Of a stretch of DNA of 64,000 nt, positions 63,427 to 64,000 are shown piece after piece. Location: the NCBI RefSeq assembly GCF_019844075.1, contig NZ_CP081964.1, positions 1,674,001 through 1,738,000 of the forward strand, given 5' to 3'. Position 1 is the first letter of the stretch. Each line of letters begins with the position of its first letter. The position numbers and the translations under genes are program-made. The stretch comes from Curtobacterium sp. TC1 (GTDB lineage Bacteria > Actinomycetota > Actinomycetes > Actinomycetales > Microbacteriaceae). The notes under the pieces are model-generated. The model had not been told where the DNA came from and searched no databases. It worked only from the letters and a program-made list of their open reading frames with translations.

Positions 63427-64000
63427 GTGGCAGACCACTACGACGTCCTCGGCGTCCAGCGAGACGCCTCCGATGCCGACATCAAGAAGGCCTACCGCCG
63501 CCTGGCGCGTGAGCTCCACCCGGACGTGAACCCGGCCCCCGAGGCCGCCGAGCGGTTCAAGGACGTCACGCACGCGTACGACGTCCTGAGCGACCCCGAG
63601 CAGCGGCGCCGGTACGACGCCGGGCCACAGGCCGACAGCCCCTTCGGTGGCGGCGCCGGCGGGTTCAGCGACATCTTCGACGCCTTCTTCGGCGGCGGCG
63701 GTGGCGGCGGTGGCCGGGGCAGCGGTCCGCGCAGCCGTGCCGAGCGGGGGCAGGACGCCCTGCTCCGCATCGACGTCGACCTCGACGAGGTCGTCTTCGG
63801 GACCCACAAGGACGTCGAGGTCGACACCGCCGTCCTCTGCGAGACCTGTCACGGATCGTGCTGCGCACCGGGCACGAGCCCGCGCACCTGCGACATCTGC
63901 GGCGGCTCCGGCAGCATCCAGCGCCAGGTCCGCTCGCTCCTGGGCAACGTCGTGACGAGCGCCCCGTGCGGCACCTGCCGCGGGTACGGCACCGTCATCC
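63427..64000 (+). CDS. dnaJ: Chaperone DnaJ, N-terminal part
   Basis: This is the start of the Hsp40 co-chaperone gene; it runs off the end of the window after 191 complete codons. The J domain covers residues 1-70 with the HPD motif in [15 protein letters not shown] Gly/Phe-rich linker ([16 protein letters not shown]) follows. The zinc domain has CETC, then CDIC and CGTC, giving three of the four C-x2-C pairs before the end. GTG 63427 has GAGGG 6 nt upstream. It is the DnaJ paired with HrcA in actinobacteria, so heat-shock control is likely. Confidence 0.96.
   Translation, partial: MADHYDVLGVQRDASDADIKKAYRRLARELHPDVNPAPEAAERFKDVTHAYDVLSDPEQRRRYDAGPQADSPFGGGAGGFSDIFDAFFGGGGGGGGRGSGPRSRAERGQDALLRIDVDLDEVVFGTHKDVEVDTAVLCETCHGSCCAPGTSPRTCDICGGSGSIQRQVRSLLGNVVTSAPCGTCRGYGTVI

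Noticed and set aside
63836..63862. Possible damaged first zinc motif of DnaJ (CETCHGSCC instead of C-x2-C-x-G-x-G)
   Set aside because: Both metal cysteines are present; as far as I recall the G-S-C-C variant occurs in related actinobacterial DnaJ proteins, so it is not a defect.
1..64000. Insertion sequences, integrases, prophage genes, tRNA or rRNA genes
   Set aside because: No transposase or integrase motif, no terminal inverted repeats with target duplications, and no tRNA-like cloverleaf or rRNA sequence was recognised.

Overview
The window is high-GC chromosomal DNA (almost all codons end in G or C, with many GTG and a few TTG starts). Gene content and protein style fit an actinobacterium of the family Microbacteriaceae, possibly Curtobacterium-like; that genus is a guess from memory of similar proteins, not a search. 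Nothing looks like a plasmid, phage or insertion sequence. No rRNA, tRNA or CRISPR array was seen.

Layout. 1-2406: 3' end of the replicative polymerase gene dnaE, a DUF2200 protein and a phosphotransferase-fold protein. 2460-23018: a 20-kb cell-surface glycan locus. It holds two GT4-type and several GT2-type glycosyltransferases, a two-gene ABC polysaccharide exporter (5450-6996), a left-handed beta-helix acyltransferase, a large GT2/glycerophosphotransferase-like fusion, a DUF6270 protein and two tandem SGNH hydrolases, the second of which is frameshifted. The locus starts and ends with paralogous GT2 genes. The best reading is a secreted, ABC-exported wall glycopolymer with a polyol-phosphate element and acyl decorations. 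23071-26007: hisD, nrdR and pyrD. 26008-26492: a gene-free stretch with 32-bp repeats and hairpins. 26493-28997: DUF3043 membrane protein, M20 peptidase, erpA-like Fe-S protein. 29265-32336: cytochrome c oxidase genes ctaC, ctaD and ctaF. 32570-37932: a stand-alone zwf, a GH15 glycosidase, an App1-type phosphatase and a TetR regulator. 38149-41427: a complete osmoprotectant-type ABC importer. 41702-47564: cytochrome bd operon cydABDC. 47615-54492: leuS, comEA, comEC, holA. 54737-58488: rpsT, an aminotransferase, lepA. 58496-64000: small membrane protein, DUF1990 protein, HAD hydrolase, hemW, DUF4870 protein, hrcA and the start of dnaJ.

Regulation readable from sequence. Seven genes have a TANNNT -10-like hexamer 6 or 7 nt before the start codon and no Shine-Dalgarno sequence, which points to leaderless mRNAs. 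A CIRCE-like operator (14 of 18 consensus positions, 9-nt spacer) overlaps the likely hrcA promoter. Many operons end in strong perfect hairpins. Three of these share the core GACGGGAGGC, forming a small dispersed family.

Sequence integrity. Two genes carry likely reading-frame problems. The second SGNH hydrolase has its catalytic D-G-T-H-P motif in another frame after a G run. comEC has no in-frame stop before holA. Each is either a real mutation or an assembly error.
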